A stretch of 64,000 nucleotides of DNA from NCBI GenBank assembly GCA_001998905.1, contig MLAA01000005.1, forward strand, positions 62,001 through 126,000, read 5' to 3'. Source of the stretch: Rodentibacter caecimuris (lineage in GTDB: Bacteria > Pseudomonadota > Gammaproteobacteria > Enterobacterales > Pasteurellaceae). The notes beneath the pieces were generated by a model. The model was given only the letters and a program-made list of their open reading frames with translations, did no database searches and had not been told where the DNA came from. Every line of letters begins with the position of its first letter. Position 1 is the stretch's first letter. This document shows, piece after piece, positions 62,221 to 64,000 of the stretch. A program made the translations under genes and the position numbers.

Positions 62221-62309
62221 GGATATTGTCGAGTTGATAAAAAAGCGATTTTATGAAACAATCTGCCAATTATTTTTTGTAAAAAATCGAAGAATTAAGG
62301 TGAGCGATT

Positions 62310-62918
62310 GTGATTGATTTCGATGGCTACCGACCAAATGTGGGAATTGTCATTTGTAATCGCAAAGGACAAGTACTTTGGGCGAAACGGTACGGGCAAA
62401 ATTCGTGGCAATTTCCGCAGGGTGGGATCAATGAGAATGAAACTGCCGAGCAAGCAATGTATCGTGAATTATATGAAGAAGTCGGTCTACAACCCCGAGA
62501 TGTGAAGATTTTATATGCTTCTAAACATTGGTTACGTTATAAGTTACCCAAACGTTTACTTCGTTATGATAGTAAGCCAATATGTATTGGTCAAAAACAA
62601 CGTTGGTTTCTTTTGTTGCTTCAGTCTGATGATAAAAATATCAATATTGAGGCAACTAAATCACCTGAATTTGATGGTTGGCGTTGGGTGAGCTTTTGGT
62701 ATCCTGTGCGGCAAGTGGTTTCTTTTAAAAGAGATGTTTACCGCAAGGCAATGAAAGAATTTTCTACGGTGTTGTTTGGAAGTAAAGGTCAGTTTTTTGA
62801 AAAGAAGACTTTGCTAAATGTGGAAAAAACAGAACTGGAAAATAGATCCCTTCGAAATGTAAAAAAGAGTACTGTTAGTAAATCTAAAAAGATTTCTCAT
62901 TTTAAATCCAAGCGTTAA
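62310..62918 (+). CDS. rppH: RNA pyrophosphohydrolase RppH
   Basis: A Nudix hydrolase that removes pyrophosphate from 5'-triphosphate RNAs and so triggers RNase E decay. The N-terminus [20 protein letters not shown] and the Nudix box (GG...[19 protein letters not shown]) are complete. The start is GTG with AAGGTG 8 nt upstream. The Lys/Ser-rich tail after residue 160 is unusually basic. The order rppH-lgt-thyA is as in relatives. Confidence 0.96.
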   Translation: MIDFDGYRPNVGIVICNRKGQVLWAKRYGQNSWQFPQGGINENETAEQAMYRELYEEVGLQPRDVKILYASKHWLRYKLPKRLLRYDSKPICIGQKQRWFLLLLQSDDKNINIEATKSPEFDGWRWVSFWYPVRQVVSFKRDVYRKAMKEFSTVLFGSKGQFFEKKTLLNVEKTELENRSLRNVKKSTVSKSKKISHFKSKR

Positions 62919-62971
62919 GTTAGTTTAAACTATCACCTCAACAGTATTTCATCCGTCTAATAAGGATAACT

Positions 62972-63772
62972 ATGAATTCAGAATTTTTATTACTCCCTCA
63001 TTTTGAACCTGCTATTTTTGAAATCGGGCCTATTGGTCTACGTTGGTACGGTTTAATGTATTTATTGGGCTTTGCTTTTGCTCGTTGGTTGGCTGTGCGT
63101 CGAGCGAGATATCCGAATAGCGGTTGGACTGTTGATGATGTAGATGCATTACTATTTAATGGGTTTATGGGCGTATTTTTAGGCGGTCGTATCGGTGATG
63201 TATTCTTCTACAGTATTGATAAGTTTTTACAGGATCCTCTCTATCTTTTCCGTGTTTGGGAAGGTGGAATGTCATTTCACGGTGGTTTAATTGGTGTAAT
63301 TATTGCGATGCTTTATACATCTTATAAACAAAAGCGTTCTTTTTGGAATACTGCAGATTTTGTTGCACCTTTAATTCCGTTTGGATTAGGATTCGGGCGA
63401 ATCGGAAATTTTATTAATCTGGAATTGTGGGGAAGAGTAACCGATGTGCCTTGGGCAATGATTTTTCCAACAGACCCGTTACTTTTGCCACGTCATCCTT
63501 CTCAGCTTTATGAAGCTTTTTTAGAGGGAGGCGTGCTGTTCATTATTTTAAATCTTTTTATAAAAAAATCCCGACCTTCAGGTTCTGTAGCTGGTTTGTT
63601 TCTTATCGGGTACGGTGTTTTCCGATTTATGGTGGAATATGTACGTGAACCTGATGTTGAACTATTTTTAGGTCTTATTACACGCGGGCAACTTCTTTGT
63701 TTGCCAATGATTATTGGTGGAGTAGCGATTATGTTATGGGCATATTATCGCCAAAGTGCGGTCAAAAAATAG
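62972..63772 (+). CDS. lgt: Prolipoprotein diacylglyceryl transferase
   Basis: It attaches diacylglycerol to the lipobox Cys of prolipoproteins, the first step of lipoprotein maturation. It has seven membrane segments; the Lgt signature is [18 protein letters not shown], and the conserved [13 protein letters not shown] and [11 protein letters not shown] segments are present. The product is 266 aa. A USS lies at its very end. thyA follows after 9 nt, probably in the same operon. Confidence 0.97.
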   Translation: MNSEFLLLPHFEPAIFEIGPIGLRWYGLMYLLGFAFARWLAVRRARYPNSGWTVDDVDALLFNGFMGVFLGGRIGDVFFYSIDKFLQDPLYLFRVWEGGMSFHGGLIGVIIAMLYTSYKQKRSFWNTADFVAPLIPFGLGFGRIGNFINLELWGRVTDVPWAMIFPTDPLLLPRHPSQLYEAFLEGGVLFIILNLFIKKSRPSGSVAGLFLIGYGVFRFMVEYVREPDVELFLGLITRGQLLCLPMIIGGVAIMLWAYYRQSAVKK

Positions 63773-63781
63773 GGTGTTTTT

Positions 63782-64000
63782 ATGCAGCAATATCTTCAAC
63801 TTTGTCAACGCATTATTAATGAAGGTCAGTGGATCGCTAATGAGCGAACTGGTAAACGCTGTTTAACCGTCATTAATGCTGATCTTGAATATGATGTAGA
63901 AAGGAATTTATTTCCTTTAATTACTACTCGAAAAAGCTATTGGAAAGCCGCAATTGCTGAATTTCTGGGCTATATCCGTGGATACGATAATGCGGCAGAT
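63782..64000 (+). CDS. thyA: Thymidylate synthase, partial (N-terminus only)
   Basis: It methylates dUMP to dTMP with methylene-tetrahydrofolate. Only the first 73 codons are in the window: [40 protein letters not shown], and [20 protein letters not shown]. This is the H. influenzae-like ThyA variant, not the E. coli form. It runs off the right edge. Confidence 0.93.
   Translation, partial: MQQYLQLCQRIINEGQWIANERTGKRCLTVINADLEYDVERNLFPLITTRKSYWKAAIAEFLGYIRGYDNAAD

Noticed and set aside
61828..62309. Chromosomal origin of replication
   Set aside because: DnaA boxes are present, but there is no clear AT-rich unwinding array, and in H. influenzae the origin is by mnmG, which is not here. It was kept as a DnaA-box cluster only.

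Overview
The window is a chromosomal segment of a Pasteurellaceae bacterium. It is AT-rich and dense with the 9-bp uptake-signal core AAGTGCGGT and its complement ACCGCACTT. That is the Haemophilus influenzae-type signal, not the Actinobacillus pleuropneumoniae type. Gene content and order (competence pilins pilABCD next to ampD; rppH-lgt-thyA; H. influenzae-type ThyA) fit the same family. A glucose/GlcNAc-type PTS permease, alanine dehydrogenase and an orphan T6SS ClpV argue against H. influenzae itself. I do not name a species.

Layout. 1-7 kb: RNA metabolism and envelope (pnp, nlpI, deaD, mltF, a small basic ORF). 7-20 kb: a DUF535 gene, rpsT, murJ, ribF, ileS, a DUF4198 gene, lspA-ispH, a ComEA-like gene, rdgB, and pgeF-rluD divergent from bamD. 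20-29 kb: pirin, TauE/SafE permease, PTS EIICB, pckA, then about 1.7 kb without intact genes that holds a decayed minus-strand gene, then cytochrome b562 and asparaginase. 29.5-32.2 kb: a Slam outer-membrane translocator with an adjacent surface lipoprotein. 32.2-36.4 kb: a scarred region with a hydrolase tail, a DeoR regulator lacking its N-terminus, and clpV. 36.7-44.2 kb: amino-acid catabolism and transport (mtr, ald, an NSS transporter, aspA) with ppa and a LoiP-like protease. 44.3-46.4 kb: groESL. 46.6-54.7 kb: the conserved lipA-lipB-ybeD-dacA-rlpA-rodA-mrdA-rlmH-rsfS block. 54.7-61.8 kb: rhlB, a GNAT gene, yacG, coaE, pilDCBA and divergent ampD. 62.3-64 kb: rppH, lgt and the start of thyA.

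How the genes work together. Several units point to life on amino acids and host sugars under catabolite control. CRP-like sites of the form TGTGA-N6-TCACA lie before the PTS gene, ald, pckA, ansB and aspA, and the aspA site overlaps an FNR-like site. Asparaginase and aspartase together would convert asparagine to fumarate. Natural transformation is represented by pilABCD behind a CRP-S-like site, a ComEA-like DNA receptor and abundant uptake signals, many of them paired as terminator hairpins. Cell elongation and peptidoglycan work is represented by mrdA, rodA, dacA, rlpA, mltF, murJ and ampD.

The least ordinary parts are the Slam/lipoprotein pair, the decayed genes at 26.6-27.3 kb and 32.2-33.4 kb, the orphan clpV, a 50-residue basic ORF after mltF, and a DnaA-box cluster with an ORF ghost between ampD and rppH. 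No rRNA, tRNA, CRISPR array, insertion sequence or prophage was recognised.
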